Source: Chloroflexota bacterium (lineage in GTDB: Bacteria; Chloroflexota; Anaerolineae; Anaerolineales; Villigracilaceae). From it: a DNA stretch of 64,000 nt. Location: NCBI GenBank assembly GCA_016235425.1, contig JACRLC010000010.1:62001-126000 (forward strand), read 5' to 3'. The notes beneath the pieces were generated by a model. That model was not told where the DNA came from. It saw only the letters and a program-made list of their open reading frames with translations, and ran no database searches. The translations under genes were made by a program, and so were the position numbers. Every line of letters starts with the position of its first letter. Positions within the stretch are counted from its first letter, which is position 1. Of this stretch, positions 41,247 through 49,283 are shown piece by piece.

Positions 41247-42571
41247 GTAGTACGCAAAGTTTCTAGCACTTCGAAAAAATTAGGGAAAGTTTTTGAAACG
41301 CAGGATGGATTTTCAATCGTGACGCCGTCGAAACGCAGGCCGATGAGGGAGAATGCCATTGCCATGCGGTGGTCATTATACGTTTGAATGTTGGCAGGTT
41401 TGAAGGTTTGACACGGATAAATAGTCATGCCGTCTTCGTGTTCTTCCACGCGGACGCCGAGTCTCGCCAATTCAGTGCAGGTGGCGTGGACGCGGTCAGT
41501 CTCTTTGACGCGGGCGGAGGCGATGCCGCGGATGCGGGTGGGGGAGGATGCAAAGGGGGCGATGGCGGCGAGGGTTTGGGCGGTGTCGGGGATGTCGCGC
41601 ATGTCCACATCGAGGCCGCGAAGTTTGGTGGGGCCAGTGACCAGTATACAGTTATCGGTTTCTGAAATAGTGCATCCCATTTTTGCAAGCACATCGAGAA
41701 AAGCAATATCGCCTTGTTTTGAGTTGCGTGAAATATTCTCAACTTTTACTGTGCCGCCACAAATGGCAGGCGCGGCGAAGAAGTAGGATGCGGCGGAGGC
41801 GTCAGACTCAATGGCATAGGCAGGGGAAGATTGAGAATTAGAGATTGGAGATTGGGGATTGGAGATTGGTAATTGGTAAGTAGTAAGTGGGATGGAGAAA
41901 TGTTGGTAGGCGTTTCGTTTGGTTTCAACTCCGAAGTCGCGCATAATGGCGATGGTCATGTCCACGTAGGGTTTGGAGTTGAGGTCGGTAGAAACTTCTA
42001 TTTCGATAGGAGATTTGGCGTAAGGCGCGACCATCAGCAGGGCGGAGAGAAATTGGGAGGAGATATCGCCGGCGATTTTGGTTTTTCCGCCGGGGAGGCC
42101 GGAGGCGGTGATTTTTATGGGAGGGCAAATGGAAGGACGAAGGATGAAGGATAAAGGATGAATGTTTGCGCCCAGTTGCGTCAGAGACTCTATAAGGTCT
42201 CCGATTGGTCTTTCTCTCATCCGAGCGTCACCATCCAAAATGTATTCGCCATGGCCGAGGGTGAGGAAGGCGGAGAGGAATCTTGCGGCGGTGCCTGCGT
42301 TGCCGATGAAGAGTTCGGCTTTGCTTGCAGGGATTTTGCCGCCCAGCCCAGTGACGGTCATTTCGTGATTGGCTTCGTCGAGTTGGACATCGAAGCCGAG
42401 GGTTTGCAAGGCTCCGGCGAAGCAGCGCGAGTCGTCGGAGAAGAGGGCGTTGGTGAGGCGGGTGGTTCCTTTGGCGAGGGAGGCGATGAGCAAAGCGCGG
42501 TTGGTCAGCGATTTGGAGCCGGGGACGCGGACGGTGGCGTGGAGGGGGTGGGGGATGGGGATGATTTGCAT
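41228..42571 (-). CDS. aroA: EPSP synthase (3-phosphoshikimate 1-carboxyvinyltransferase)
   Basis: 447 aa, about 20 longer than typical. Joins shikimate-3-phosphate and PEP. PGSKSLTNRALLIA, NAGTAARFLSAFL, SSQFLSALLM, ESDASAASYFF and the C-terminal NDHRMAMAFSL with the PEP-binding Arg are intact. Residues about 137-148 and 228-248 are encoded by low-complexity repeats (GAAGGATGAAGGATAAAGG type and ATTGGAGATTGGGGATTGG type), and the C-terminal five residues by the double-hairpin repeat. The insertions sit in variable loops, so activity is likely. Confidence 0.95.
   Translation of the reverse strand: MQIIPIPHPLHATVRVPGSKSLTNRALLIASLAKGTTRLTNALFSDDSRCFAGALQTLGFDVQLDEANHEMTVTGLGGKIPASKAELFIGNAGTAARFLSAFLTLGHGEYILDGDARMRERPIGDLIESLTQLGANIHPLSFILRPSICPPIKITASGLPGGKTKIAGDISSQFLSALLMVAPYAKSPIEIEVSTDLNSKPYVDMTIAIMRDFGVETKRNAYQHFSIPLTTYQLPISNPQSPISNSQSSPAYAIESDASAASYFFAAPAICGGTVKVENISRNSKQGDIAFLDVLAKMGCTISETDNCILVTGPTKLRGLDVDMRDIPDTAQTLAAIAPFASSPTRIRGIASARVKETDRVHATCTELARLGVRVEEHEDGMTIYPCQTFKPANIQTYNDHRMAMAFSLIGLRFDGVTIENPSCVSKTFPNFFEVLETLRTTDSNVS
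41830..41889. repeat. Low-complexity repeat inside aroA (second insertion)
   Basis: Runs of GAGATTGG, GGATTGG and TAATTGGTAAG. Encodes about residues 228-248 of AroA in frame. Confidence 0.7.
42130..42163. repeat. Low-complexity repeat inside aroA (first insertion)
   Basis: GGAAGGACGAAGGATGAAGG and related units; the same unit type fills the tyrA-aroA gap at 42572-42605. Confidence 0.65.
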
Positions 42572-42666
42572 AAAGGATGAGGGCGGAAGGATGAAGGATG
42601 AATGGAACGTGCAGCGTATTGCGTGTTCCGTTGTGTATGTGTTTCCGTGTTTACTTGTCTGTGTGT

Positions 42667-43509
42667 TTATGTGGTGAATTTCTGGTATTTGTTTTGCGCT
42701 TCGTTCAAGATGGTTTCAAGTTTTGAAAAATCTTCCGATGCCAGCGCAATTTTGATTTCAGCTAGTTGTTGTTGAAGTTCTGAGATAGTGTTTAGGACAT
42801 TCTCGCGGTTGGATTGCAAAACTCCCAACATCATGGACGAGGATGTCCCTGCCAGCCTGCTGGTGGATTTGAAGCCTGGGCCGATGAATGAAGCCACATC
42901 CTCTGGCGTGGCAAGCGCGAGCGCGGAGGAGAGTAAAAATGGAAGATGACTTGTGGACGCAAGGATGTGGTCATGGTCGGTCGCGTCGAGGGTGGTGGCT
43001 TTTGCGCCGATGGCTTCGATGATTTGATGCGCGGCAGATAAGGCTCGCGGCGATGTCCGTTCCATCGGCGTGAGCAGGAATGGAGCGGCGTAGTAGAGAG
43101 TTCGTTCGGCGTTGGCGAGGGAGAGTTTTTCCTTGCCGCAGATCGGATGCCCGCCGATGGGATCGAAGCGTTCGGGCAGGCGGGACATGGATTCGACGAT
43201 TAATTTTTTGGTCGAACCCAAGTCCATGACGATGCAGGGGTTGGGGGTGTAGGTTGGTAATTTTTCCAGCAGGGTCAAAATCGCGGGGACGGGGGCGGAC
43301 AGGATAACGAGGTCAACTTCGAGGAGCAGGTTGGCGGGGTCGCTGTCAGCGCGGTCCACTATGTTTTGGGACAGGGCAAGCTCGAGTGTCGCGCGATGCG
43401 GGTCGATTCCGTAAAGCGCGGCGCATTTTCCGCGAAGTCCCAACGCGAGCGAGCCGCCCATCAATCCCAATCCGATGATTGCGATTTTGGACTCTGCGAG
43501 ATTAAACAT
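42667..43509 (-). CDS. tyrA: Prephenate dehydrogenase
   Basis: 280 aa. NAD-dependent oxidation of prephenate to 4-hydroxyphenylpyruvate for tyrosine. Nucleotide site IAIIGLGLMGGSLALGL at 9-25 and the conserved GGHPICGKE and STSHLPFLLSSAL motifs with catalytic His residues. No ACT or chorismate mutase domain is fused, so mutase activity must come from aroH. Its Shine-Dalgarno (GTGAGGG) belongs to the repeat that also ends the upstream DAHP synthase gene. Confidence 0.95.
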   Translation of the reverse strand: MFNLAESKIAIIGLGLMGGSLALGLRGKCAALYGIDPHRATLELALSQNIVDRADSDPANLLLEVDLVILSAPVPAILTLLEKLPTYTPNPCIVMDLGSTKKLIVESMSRLPERFDPIGGHPICGKEKLSLANAERTLYYAAPFLLTPMERTSPRALSAAHQIIEAIGAKATTLDATDHDHILASTSHLPFLLSSALALATPEDVASFIGPGFKSTSRLAGTSSSMMLGVLQSNRENVLNTISELQQQLAEIKIALASEDFSKLETILNEAQNKYQKFTT

Positions 43510-43512
43510 AAA

Positions 43513-43546
43513 CCCTCACCCTAGCCCTCTCCCAATGGAAGAGGGG
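43513..43546. repeat. CCCTCACCCTAGCCCTCTCCC repeat at DAHP synthase / tyrA junction
   Basis: Encodes the C-terminus (SPLPLGEG, stop) of the second DAHP synthase and the ribosome binding site of tyrA. Related to the palindrome inside aroE at 40775-40816. Confidence 0.75.
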
Positions 43547-44561
43547 ACGCGAGACGACGGTCAACCGCTTCGGCCACCGCCCGAACCTGCTTCACCATTT
43601 TGGCAAAGGCTTCGGGCGTGAGAGATTGGCGTCCGTCGGAAACAGCGTTGGCAGGGTCGTTGTGAACCTCGACGATGATGCCGTCTGCGCCTGCGGCGAT
43701 GCCCGCTTTCGCGACCGCCGCGACGTAAGCGGAGTCGCCAGTGGAATGCGAGGGGTCAATGATGACGGGGAGGTGCGTGAGTTTTTTGAGGACGGGGATG
43801 GCATTGATGTCGGTGGTGTTGCGCGTGGCTGTCTCGAATGTGCGGATGCCGCGCTCGCACAGCATGACGCGCGTGTTGCCGCCGCTGAGGATGTATTCGC
43901 TTGCCATGAGGAGTTCTTCGATGGTGGCGGACATGCCGCGCTTGAGCAGGACGGGCGTGCGCGTTTCGCCGATGGCGCGCAGGAGATTGAAGTTCTGCAT
44001 ATTGCGCGCACCGAGTTGGAAGACATCCACGTACTTTGTCATCATTTCAATTTGCGAAACGGCCATGACTTCGACCACAATGGGCATGCCCGTTTCGGCG
44101 CGGGCCTCCGCCATATATTTGAGGCCTTCTTCGCCGAGTCCTTGAAATGAATAGGGCGAGGTACGGGGCTTGAAGACGCCGCCGCGCAGGGCGTTCGCAC
44201 CCGCTTCGCGGACGGCGTGTGCGATGTCGAGCAGTTGCGAATGTGACTCAACCGCGCATGGCCCCGCGATAACCGCAATCTCTTCGCCGCCGACGGTGAA
44301 ACCGTCGAGCGGGAAGACGGAGTCGTGTTCGTGGAACTGGCGTGAGGCAAGTTTGTATGGCTGCGAAATGCGCTGAACGGACAGCACGCCTGGCAAGGCT
44401 TCGAAAATTTCCTTGGCAACGGAATGACTCTCGCCGACCGCGCCGATAATGGTCTGCTCAACGCCTTCGATGACGTGCGAGGAGAGATGTTGTTTTTCGA
44501 TTGCCGCGATTACATTTTCGACTTGTTCTTTGGACGCACCTGGGTGCATGATGATCATCAT
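43521..44561 (-). CDS. DAHP synthase, second copy
   Basis: 346 aa. Condenses PEP and erythrose-4-phosphate, the first shikimate step. An N-terminal ferredoxin-like regulatory domain (about 1-75, [17 protein letters not shown]) precedes the TIM barrel, which has [48 protein letters not shown] and DPSHSTG. The copy upstream is clearly paralogous; the barrels are very similar while the regulatory domains differ more, suggesting different feedback. The C-terminal eight residues derive from a repeat. Confidence 0.94.
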   Translation of the reverse strand: MMIIMHPGASKEQVENVIAAIEKQHLSSHVIEGVEQTIIGAVGESHSVAKEIFEALPGVLSVQRISQPYKLASRQFHEHDSVFPLDGFTVGGEEIAVIAGPCAVESHSQLLDIAHAVREAGANALRGGVFKPRTSPYSFQGLGEEGLKYMAEARAETGMPIVVEVMAVSQIEMMTKYVDVFQLGARNMQNFNLLRAIGETRTPVLLKRGMSATIEELLMASEYILSGGNTRVMLCERGIRTFETATRNTTDINAIPVLKKLTHLPVIIDPSHSTGDSAYVAAVAKAGIAAGADGIIVEVHNDPANAVSDGRQSLTPEAFAKMVKQVRAVAEAVDRRLASPLPLGEG

Positions 44562-44587
44562 GGTAGTTATTCCTTTGTGTGTGTGAT

Positions 44588-44634
44588 GTAGGGGCGGCGT
44601 CCTGCCGCCCAGGGCGGGGAGATCCCGCCCCTAC
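44588..44634. repeat. GC-rich double hairpin between the DAHP synthase genes
   Basis: Outer arms GTAGGGGCGG (44588-44597) and CCGCCCCTAC (44625-44634), with inner GGCGG/CCGCC and GGGCGGG/CCCGCCC stems. It includes the stop codon of the first DAHP synthase. Could be a dispersed repeat or a processing or stabilising hairpin in the transcript. Confidence 0.7.
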
Positions 44635-45677
44635 TTCAATGGTTGATATTCTCCCTGGATAGTCGCCAGTCTTCGTCCCATAATCTGCGCGATTTGCCCA
44701 ACCTGCTTAACCATCTCTGCAAACTTTTCAGGCTTGAGCGATTGCTTGCCATCAGAGACCGCGTGCGCGGGGTTGGGATGGACTTCGACTATGAGGCCGT
44801 CTGCGCCTGCGGCAATGGCGGCGCGTGCAACCGCGGCGACGTAGTCCACGTGGCCGGTCGAATGGCTTGGGTCAAGGATGACGGGAAGATGTGTGAGATT
44901 TTTCAAAACGGGAATGGCATTGATGTCGGTGGTGTTGCGCGTGGCTGTCTCGAATGTGCGGATGCCGCGCTCGCACAGCATCACCTGTTTGTTTCCCCCC
45001 GCGAGGATGTATTCGGCGGACATCAGCAGTTCTTCAATCGTGGCGGAGAGTCCGCGCTTGAGCAGGACGGGAATTTGCGTCTCACCGATGACGCGCAGGA
45101 GATTGAAGTTTTGCATGTTGCGCGCACCGATTTGGAACACATCCACGTATTTGGACATCAAGTCCACCTGCACCTGTGACATGATTTCGACAACGATGGG
45201 CAGTCCTGTTTGGGCGCGGGCTTCGGCGAGATATTCGAGACCTTCTTCCCCGAGTCCCTGGAATGAATACGGCGACGTACGCGGCTTGAAGACTCCACCG
45301 CGCAATGCGGACGCGCCCGCCTCTTTCACCGCCTGGGCTGTTTCCATTATCTGGGAGCGACTCTCCACTGAACATGGCCCCGCGATGATGGCAATCTCGT
45401 CCCCGCCGACGGTGAATCCGTCCAACGGGAAGATTGAATTTTCGGGATGGAATTGCCGCGAAGCGAGCTTGAATGGCTGGGTAATGCGTTTGACCATTTC
45501 AACTCCGTCAAGCCCTTCGAATAACTCGGTCGGGATGCTGTGCGCTTCGCCGATTGCCCCAATAATAGTCGCTTCCACGCCCTGCGAGAGATGGACATTT
45601 AATCCTGCCGCTTTGACGTGTTCGATAACGTGCTCCACCTGTTGCGGGGTGGCGTTGGTTTTCATTATGATCATCAT
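44631..45677 (-). CDS. DAHP synthase, first copy
   Basis: 348 aa, same fold as the copy downstream: N-terminal ferredoxin-like domain (about 1-75), then the TIM barrel with [42 protein letters not shown] and [11 protein letters not shown]. All catalytic motifs are present in both. Differences in the regulatory domain (for example [15 protein letters not shown] against [15 protein letters not shown]) suggest separate allosteric control. It is 15 bases after aroH. Confidence 0.95.
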   Translation of the reverse strand: MMIIMKTNATPQQVEHVIEHVKAAGLNVHLSQGVEATIIGAIGEAHSIPTELFEGLDGVEMVKRITQPFKLASRQFHPENSIFPLDGFTVGGDEIAIIAGPCSVESRSQIMETAQAVKEAGASALRGGVFKPRTSPYSFQGLGEEGLEYLAEARAQTGLPIVVEIMSQVQVDLMSKYVDVFQIGARNMQNFNLLRVIGETQIPVLLKRGLSATIEELLMSAEYILAGGNKQVMLCERGIRTFETATRNTTDINAIPVLKNLTHLPVILDPSHSTGHVDYVAAVARAAIAAGADGLIVEVHPNPAHAVSDGKQSLKPEKFAEMVKQVGQIAQIMGRRLATIQGEYQPLK

Positions 45678-45692
45678 GGTGATTTCTCCTAT

Positions 45693-46064
45693 TTACTGCG
45701 CGGCGACCAAATCTGGCCTCAACTTTACCGCATCTCGTAAATACACATGCGTTATATCCGATTGCGGCGTGTCCGTGTTCCAATGGACAAGGACGCGAAT
45801 AACCTTCCGCAAACTTCCAGGCACGGGAATTTCCCTCGCGCACAACATCGGAACGAGTCCCCAGCCCATTTGACGGGCAGCCTGCGCGGGGAAGGTGGAG
45901 GCGAGATCGTCGGTCACGGTGAAGAGGGCGCTTCCCACGTCTTCGGGCCTCATGCTTTCATTTGCACCCAGAATTGCTTCAAGTAGTTCCCGCGTGGCTT
46001 CGAGAATTAATTCAGGTTCATCGGCTGAGACGGTTGTCGCGCCACGGATTCCACGGATTGGCAT
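45693..46064 (-). CDS. aroH: Chorismate mutase, AroH type
   Basis: 123 aa, the usual size of the monofunctional AroH class. Converts chorismate to prephenate. [20 protein letters not shown] at the start, [19 protein letters not shown], the C-A-R-E segment ([13 protein letters not shown]) and RVLVHWNT with the active-site Arg are conserved. AAGGAG lies before the ATG. First structural gene of the aro operon, downstream of a leader-peptide attenuator. Confidence 0.95.
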   Translation of the reverse strand: MPIRGIRGATTVSADEPELILEATRELLEAILGANESMRPEDVGSALFTVTDDLASTFPAQAARQMGWGLVPMLCAREIPVPGSLRKVIRVLVHWNTDTPQSDITHVYLRDAVKLRPDLVAAQ

Positions 46065-46140
46065 AGACGGCTCCTTGTTTTCCCTTCTCTCACTCGCGCT
46101 GAGCGAAGTCGAAGCGTGGGAGAGGGCGGATGAGGGGAAT

Positions 46141-46174
46141 AAAAAAAGAGCGAGGCCGTCTGGCCTCGCTCTTT
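46141..46174 (-). terminator. Attenuator terminator upstream of aroH
   Basis: Thirteen-pair stem AAAGAGCGAGGCC / GGCCTCGCTCTTT (46145-46157 and 46162-46174) with a four-base loop, followed on the minus strand by seven U. It lies between the aromatic leader peptide and aroH. No minus-strand gene lies upstream for it to terminate, only the divergent cbs gene. Confidence 0.85.
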
Positions 46175-46201
46175 ACGTGAACAGATTTATTTTCTGTCTA
46201 C

Positions 46202-46279
46202 TTAAGCGCCACCACCGGCAACCAGTTTCTGGAGGCCGTAATAAAAGTAAAACGCAAACCAACGAGTGGACTTAAGCAT
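46202..46279 (-). CDS. Aromatic leader peptide of the aro operon (attenuation peptide)
   Basis: 25 codons. ATG at 46277-46279, TAA at 46202-46204. Residues 7-14 are WFAFYFYY: one Trp, three Phe and three Tyr in eight codons, then GLQKLVAGGGA. Checked codon by codon on the minus strand. The promoter just upstream places the transcription start about four bases before the ATG, so translation is nearly leaderless and no Shine-Dalgarno is needed or seen. Ribosome stalling for lack of any charged aromatic tRNA should change folding of the following terminator at 46145-46174 and let transcription reach aroH. GGCCTC in codons 15-16 and GGTGGCGCTT near codons 23-26 can both pair with the terminator's 5' arm; which one is the antiterminator is not settled. 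Confidence 0.85.
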   Translation of the reverse strand: MLKSTRWFAFYFYYGLQKLVAGGGA

Positions 46280-46289
46280 GTTGGGCGCT

Positions 46290-46318
46290 ATTCTATGCGT
46301 GTCATGCAAATGCGTCAA
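46290..46318 (-). promoter_or_regulatory. Promoter of the aro operon leader
   Basis: Minus strand: -35 TTGACG (46313-46318), exactly 17 bases, -10 TAGAAT (46290-46295). Predicted start near 46283, four bases before the leader ATG. Confidence 0.85.
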
Positions 46319-46525
46319 GGGGCAAAATTCTCTGTGTTATAGCCCAAAATGGAAATGCCTCTTTTCGCCAAAGTTAATTTGTCCGCCTTTTTGAATTCAA
46401 TTGGGAGTCTTTTCGGTTCTCTCTGCTGGGAGAGCCATGTCGATTTTAAAATTGTCATACGAATTGTCCTGCACTGCCCTGCGGCTTATTTCAATAGTAA
46501 AATACCCTCAACCAAAGGAGAGAGA

Positions 46526-47938
46526 ATGACAGGATTACCAGAATCCAAAGATAAACGCGTATTTAACAATATCATAGGGGCAATGGGAAATACCCCGCTT
46601 GTGAAGCTTGAGCGGATCGCACGCGACCTGCCAGTTCCGCTTTATGCAAAATTGGAATTCATGAATCCCGGCGGCTCGGTCAAGGACCGGGTTGGCGCTT
46701 ATATTATCGAGCAGGCCGAGAAGAGGGGAGAGCTCAAGCCCGGCGGCACCATCGTGGAAGCCACTTCGGGCAACACCGGCGTGGGACTCGCCATCGCCGC
46801 CGCGCTCAAAGGATACAAGACCATCTTCGTCATGCCGGACAAGATGAGCAATGAAAAGATTTTGTTACTGCGAGCCTATGGGGCCAAGGTTGTCATTACA
46901 CCAACCGCGGTTGCGCCTGAAGACCCAAGTTCTTATTATGAGGTTGCAAAGCGCTTCGTGCGCGAAACGCCGAACGCAATTTTGGCAAATCAATATCACA
47001 ACCCGGACAACCCGAAAACTCACGAGATGAGTACCGGCCCTGAGTTGTGGGAGCAGACCGATGGCCGCGTGACCGATGTCATCATTGGCATGGGGACCGG
47101 CGGAACGATTTCGGGTGTTGGGCGCTTTCTTAAGTCGAAGAATCCCAATATCCAGATCGTGGGCGTGGACATCGAAGGCTCGATCCTCACAGAGATTTGG
47201 CAGAACAAGGGGAAAATTCCCGAAGGCGCATACCCCAAGACCTATAAAGTTGAAGGCATCGGCGAGGACTTTTTGCCCTCCGCCACGGATTTATCTATTG
47301 TTGACTGGATCGAGCGCGCCGGGGACCGCGAGTCTTTTTTGTGGGCGCGGCAGTTGGTGAGGCAGGAGGGGATATTCGCGGGCGGCTCGTCAGGGTCCGC
47401 GCTGGCGGGCGCAATGAAATATTGCCGCAGGCTGGGGCCTGAGCGATTGCCTGTTGTTATCTTTCCCGATTCGGGTTCGCGTTATCTCTCCAAATTCTAC
47501 GACGATAAATGGATGCGTGAGTTCGGCTTCCTCTCGATGGAGTTTGGCGAAATGTCATTGGGCGACCTTCTGATTGCCAAGCCAAACAAGTCCCTGCTCA
47601 CAGCCACGCTCGGCGATTCGATCCGCAAGGTGGTTGCCATCATGCACCAGAATGCTGTTTCGCAGATGCCGGTCGTCGGCGCAGATGGTTCGCTCGCCGG
47701 GCTGATCGAAGAAGTGGACTTGCTGAATCATATGCTCGAAAAACACGAACACAGCCAGGATGAAACCATTGACGCGCTCGTGCAGAATGCGGGCGCGGTC
47801 TTCCCGCCTGAAACTTCGCTCGAAGAAGCCATGCCGTCGCTCACCGCGGGCTATGCGTTGATCGTGGTGGAGCACAGCAAGCCAGCCGGGATTCTCACCA
47901 AAATTGACGTGCTCGATTATGTGGCGGGGAAGATCTAA
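46526..47938 (+). CDS. cbs: Cystathionine beta-synthase with C-terminal CBS domains
   Basis: 470 aa from the ATG at 46526 with AAAGGAG upstream; an upstream in-frame extension of 59 codons has no protein-like features. PLP Lys53 in GGSVKDR, SGNTG loop, GTGGTISGVGRFLK and GGSSGSALAGA are present. Residues about 335-470 form two CBS domains (LGDSIRKVVAIMHQNAVSQMPVVGADG). No N-terminal heme domain. Condenses homocysteine and serine (or acts as a cysteine synthase paralogue). CBS domains suggest nucleotide or SAM control. Confidence 0.92.
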   Translation: MTGLPESKDKRVFNNIIGAMGNTPLVKLERIARDLPVPLYAKLEFMNPGGSVKDRVGAYIIEQAEKRGELKPGGTIVEATSGNTGVGLAIAAALKGYKTIFVMPDKMSNEKILLLRAYGAKVVITPTAVAPEDPSSYYEVAKRFVRETPNAILANQYHNPDNPKTHEMSTGPELWEQTDGRVTDVIIGMGTGGTISGVGRFLKSKNPNIQIVGVDIEGSILTEIWQNKGKIPEGAYPKTYKVEGIGEDFLPSATDLSIVDWIERAGDRESFLWARQLVRQEGIFAGGSSGSALAGAMKYCRRLGPERLPVVIFPDSGSRYLSKFYDDKWMREFGFLSMEFGEMSLGDLLIAKPNKSLLTATLGDSIRKVVAIMHQNAVSQMPVVGADGSLAGLIEEVDLLNHMLEKHEHSQDETIDALVQNAGAVFPPETSLEEAMPSLTAGYALIVVEHSKPAGILTKIDVLDYVAGKI

Positions 47939-47984
47939 ATTCTGAAATTGCCTGCCCTGTCTGCAAAGTAATCTGCAGACAGAG

Positions 47985-48015
47985 AAAGAGGCCACCAGCA
48001 ATGGCGGCCTCTTTT
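47985..48015. terminator. Bidirectional intrinsic terminator between cbs and convergent gene
   Basis: AAAGAGGCC (47985-47993) / GGCCTCTTT (48006-48014) with T-runs or A-runs on both sides, so it can serve cbs on the plus strand and the small gene ending at 48038 on the minus strand. Confidence 0.8.
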
Positions 48016-48037
48016 GTTCTTCAGGAAGATGTCAAAA

Positions 48038-48334
48038 CTACAAATCGTCAAATTTGCTCAAATATTCTTCGTCGGTTTGATCTCGCGCGCCCAAGTAAGT
48101 CTTTTCATGCTCATTGAGCAATTCTTTAAGCAGACGAATTGCTTCGTCTCGGCTGTTGGGGGTTTTTCCGTATCGCCTGACAGCGTCCATTAATTCGTAG
48201 TGAATGCCGCTCCAGCCCGCGCCAGTGCCGCCCGACTGCACGCGATCATATGCTTCTCTGTAAAGTTCAGACAGGCGGTCGTACTCATCCAATGATGTTA
48301 TGGAGTTCTTTTTCGGTGATGAGTTCTGCGACAT
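48038..48334 (-). CDS. Small hypothetical protein
   Basis: 98 aa from the ATG at 48334 with AAAGGG upstream; a GTG two codons earlier is possible. Highly charged, predicted helical (LDEYDRLSELYREAYDRVQSG, AIRLLKELLNEHEKTYLG). No recognised domain. It overlaps the end of the upstream minus-strand gene by about 50 bases, so the two are translationally coupled. Confidence 0.7.
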   Translation of the reverse strand: MSQNSSPKKNSITSLDEYDRLSELYREAYDRVQSGGTGAGWSGIHYELMDAVRRYGKTPNSRDEAIRLLKELLNEHEKTYLGARDQTDEEYLSKFDDL

Positions 48335-48602
48335 TTTCACCCTTTAGCATTTCCAGATTTTTCTGTAGTTTGACTTTAAGCCGTTTGATTTCTTCCTGGA
48401 CCTGTTCCCACGTAGCGGGTCGAATGTCTGCATCGAAGTGGATCTCAGGAAAATTGCGCTGGAAGATATTCTTGACCAACAGTACCTGGTAAATTTTGCG
48501 CCCGCTATCCATCGTACCCTTGTCTTTCAAAACGCCTGTATAGATCAGAACATTGTTGAGATATAAGCCAATATAGTTGCCTGGCTTGAGGTTTTCGGGC
48601 AT
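48285..48602 (-). CDS. Small hypothetical protein, upstream partner
   Basis: 105 aa; GAGGAG lies before the ATG. The N-terminal half is predicted beta (NYIGLYLNNVLIYTGVLKDKG), the C-terminal half helical (WEQVQEEIKRLKVKLQKNLEMLKGE). No family recognised. A two-gene overlapping pair of small proteins resembles a toxin-antitoxin layout, but no motif supports that. Confidence 0.7.
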   Translation of the reverse strand: MPENLKPGNYIGLYLNNVLIYTGVLKDKGTMDSGRKIYQVLLVKNIFQRNFPEIHFDADIRPATWEQVQEEIKRLKVKLQKNLEMLKGENVAELITEKELHNIIG

Positions 48603-48655
48603 AGACGCTCCTCTCGGTAATATTGATTGCTATTTTACCTTATGTCTTGGTCAGT

Positions 48656-48724
48656 CCTGTAATGCAAGCCTGAAGCAATCTCGGTTATGTGAAGAGGATT
48701 GCTTCCCGAAGGCTCGCAATGACG
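48656..48724. repeat. CGTCATTGCGAG palindromic repeat, decayed copy 2
   Basis: Right half GATTGCTTCCCGAAGGCTCG plus CAATGACG is well kept (to 48724); left half GTAATGCAAGCCTGAAGCAATC is degenerate. Related to 37185-37294. Confidence 0.65.
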
Positions 48725-48810
48725 GTTCCGAAGTAACCTAGAACATATTTTCGGGTTATAAAAACTAGAAGATTGGCGCGTGCTGATCAACTTTAGAAAT
48801 GGAGGCTGAA

Positions 48811-49215
48811 ATGGATCTTGGTTCTGTCAACTGGCTGGCCGTTGTCGCCTGCGTCGTGGTCGCTATGATTAGCGGGTTTGTCTGGTATCACCCGAAGGTT
48901 TTCTTCCCTGCCTGGTGGGCCGGTATCGGCAAATCCGGCGAACCGGGCAACCCCAACCCGGTGATTTACGTTTACACGATCATTGCCGCATTCATTCAAG
49001 CGCTCTTCATGTCGTTCATCCTGGCTACGATGGGCAGTAACACCCTGGCGTCCGGCGTCACTGCCGGCTTCATGGTCTGGCTTGGATTTGTCGCACCCAC
49101 CAACCTCGTCAACAAACTCTTTGCCGGGCATGGCTTCAAAGTCTGGGCGATTGAAGCGGGCAACCATCTCGTCAATTTCCTGCTCTTCGGCGCGATCCTG
49201 GGCGCGTGGCAATAA
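48811..49215 (+). CDS. DUF1761 family membrane protein
   Basis: 134 aa from the ATG at 48811 with GGAGG seven bases upstream; that site overlaps an earlier ATG (48799), so the later start is preferred. Four hydrophobic helices: about 5-25, 50-70, 78-98, 110-132. WYHPKVFFPAWWAGIG and the final NFLLFGAILGAW match DUF1761, function unknown. A strong terminator follows. Confidence 0.85.
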   Translation: MDLGSVNWLAVVACVVVAMISGFVWYHPKVFFPAWWAGIGKSGEPGNPNPVIYVYTIIAAFIQALFMSFILATMGSNTLASGVTAGFMVWLGFVAPTNLVNKLFAGHGFKVWAIEAGNHLVNFLLFGAILGAWQ

Positions 49216-49233
49216 CTCCCATCGCAAAGTAAA

Positions 49234-49268
49234 ATAGGCGGGCGGCGCGAGTCGCCCGCCTATTCTTT
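49234..49268 (+). terminator. Intrinsic terminator after DUF1761 gene
   Basis: ATAGGCGGGCG (49234-49244) / CGCCCGCCTAT (49253-49263), then TCTTTTATT. Confidence 0.85.
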
Positions 49269-49283
49269 TATTCGGAATGTGCA

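Noticed and set aside
46145-46174. Terminator considered as the end of an upstream minus-strand gene
   Set aside because: The next gene upstream is cbs on the plus strand; there is only the 25-codon leader before it, so attenuation is the simpler reading.
45895-46275. Plus-strand 126-aa ORF across the aro leader region
   Set aside because: It is antisense to aroH and to the leader peptide and terminator; no protein-like composition and no family resemblance.
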